From positions 2,406,501-2,470,500 of the forward strand of contig NZ_CP095554.1 in the NCBI RefSeq assembly GCF_023078375.1: a stretch of DNA of 64,000 bases. The letters are read 5' to 3'. Source of the stretch: Roseomonas gilardii subsp. gilardii. GTDB lineage: Bacteria; Pseudomonadota; Alphaproteobacteria; Acetobacterales; Acetobacteraceae. Below are positions 63,823-64,000 of this stretch, piece by piece (position 1 is the first letter of the stretch; each line of letters opens with the position of its first letter). A program made the position numbers and the translations under genes. A model generated the notes under the pieces. That model had not been told where the DNA came from and searched no databases. It saw only the letters and a list, made by a program, of their open reading frames with translations.

Positions 63823-64000
63823 CGGACTTCGGCACCGTCCCTTTGCACGGCCGCCGCGACGGCCTCGTGGGGCGCCATCTCCGGCCTCGCCCGCAGCTCC
63901 TCGCGCACCACGCCCTGCGGCTTGCCGTTGGCGGACAGGAAGGCGCGGCCGACATACTCGCCCAGCACGCCCAGGATGACGAACTGCACGCCCGCGATCA
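63819..64000 (-). CDS. Glycosyltransferase, C-terminal part (5' end outside window)
   Basis: The last 60 residues of a gene entering from the right: a hydrophobic helix G-V-Q-F-V-I-L-G-V-L-G-E-Y-V-G-R-A-F, then K-P-Q-G-V-V-R-E-E and an acidic/Ala tail. The L-G-E-Y-V-G-R motif ends polyprenyl-phosphate glycosyltransferases of family GT2 (ArnC/GtrB-like). ATGA overlap with the small transporter gene. Confidence 0.7.
   Translation of the reverse strand, partial: IAGVQFVILGVLGEYVGRAFLSANGKPQGVVREELRARPEMAPHEAVAAAVQRDGAEVR

Overview
The window is about 70% G+C, gene-dense and entirely chromosomal in character. Its markers point to an alphaproteobacterium of the Acetobacteraceae, most like Roseomonas: fliX/flgI, DUF1013/TrcR, DUF2312/GapR, DUF3126, split pntAA/pntAB/pntB, a zinc-ligand-poor DksA and cysteine-poor L31 and L36. 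No rRNA, tRNA, phage, insertion sequence or CRISPR array was seen.

Layout. 1-1.7 kb: a RibD-type reductase coupled to a zinc-type dehydrogenase that runs off the left edge. 1.8-4.2 kb: flagellar genes flgI, flgJ-like and flgN-like, divergent from fliX, with a sigma-54 promoter in front of flgI. 4.4-7.3 kb: dksA and a stand-alone fusA. 7.6-10.3 kb: an exbB-exbD-tonB energising operon. 10.7-11.5 kb: an LGFP-repeat protein and a small downstream protein joined in frame across a TAG stop. 11.8-19 kb: queuosine genes in two units (queG-queC and queA-tgt-queF), interrupted by an SDR, an Ldh2-type dehydrogenase and DUF3126. 20-30 kb: amidohydrolase, minCDE, rpmJ, MarR, NUDIX, Ada, pyruvate kinase. 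30-36 kb: TerC, a DUF2946/PepSY unit, glycerate kinase, and a rearrangement scar made of truncated ttuC and sigma-factor pieces. 36-50 kb: mostly housekeeping genes (EI24, GapR, ArfB, acyl-CoA synthetase, PepF, an ABC1 kinase, transhydrogenase, S21, deformylase, COQ9). 50-58 kb: OmpA, purE/purK, topoisomerase IB, TrcR, Hsp20, L31, PdxY.

The most interesting part is 59.7-62.7 kb on the minus strand. A radical SAM/SPASM enzyme is followed by a 263-residue protein with five tandem 24-residue repeats (A-A-S-T-V-V-x-V-A-A-S-A-G-Q-R-G...), then by a cytoplasmic trypsin-like serine protease. An AT-rich upstream segment, unlike the rest of the window, precedes the operon. This looks like a RiPP-type system: modifying enzyme, multi-core precursor, and a protease able to cut at the regularly spaced arginines. 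I do not recognise it as a described class.

A second theme is sequence quality. At least four genes (rpmJ, a secreted-protein gene, purK, a DUF3574 lipoprotein gene) are each restored to a normal frame by adding one base to a G or C run. The 5' end of pyk also needs one base. Undercalled homopolymers in the assembly are a simpler explanation than several independent losses, some of them in core genes.
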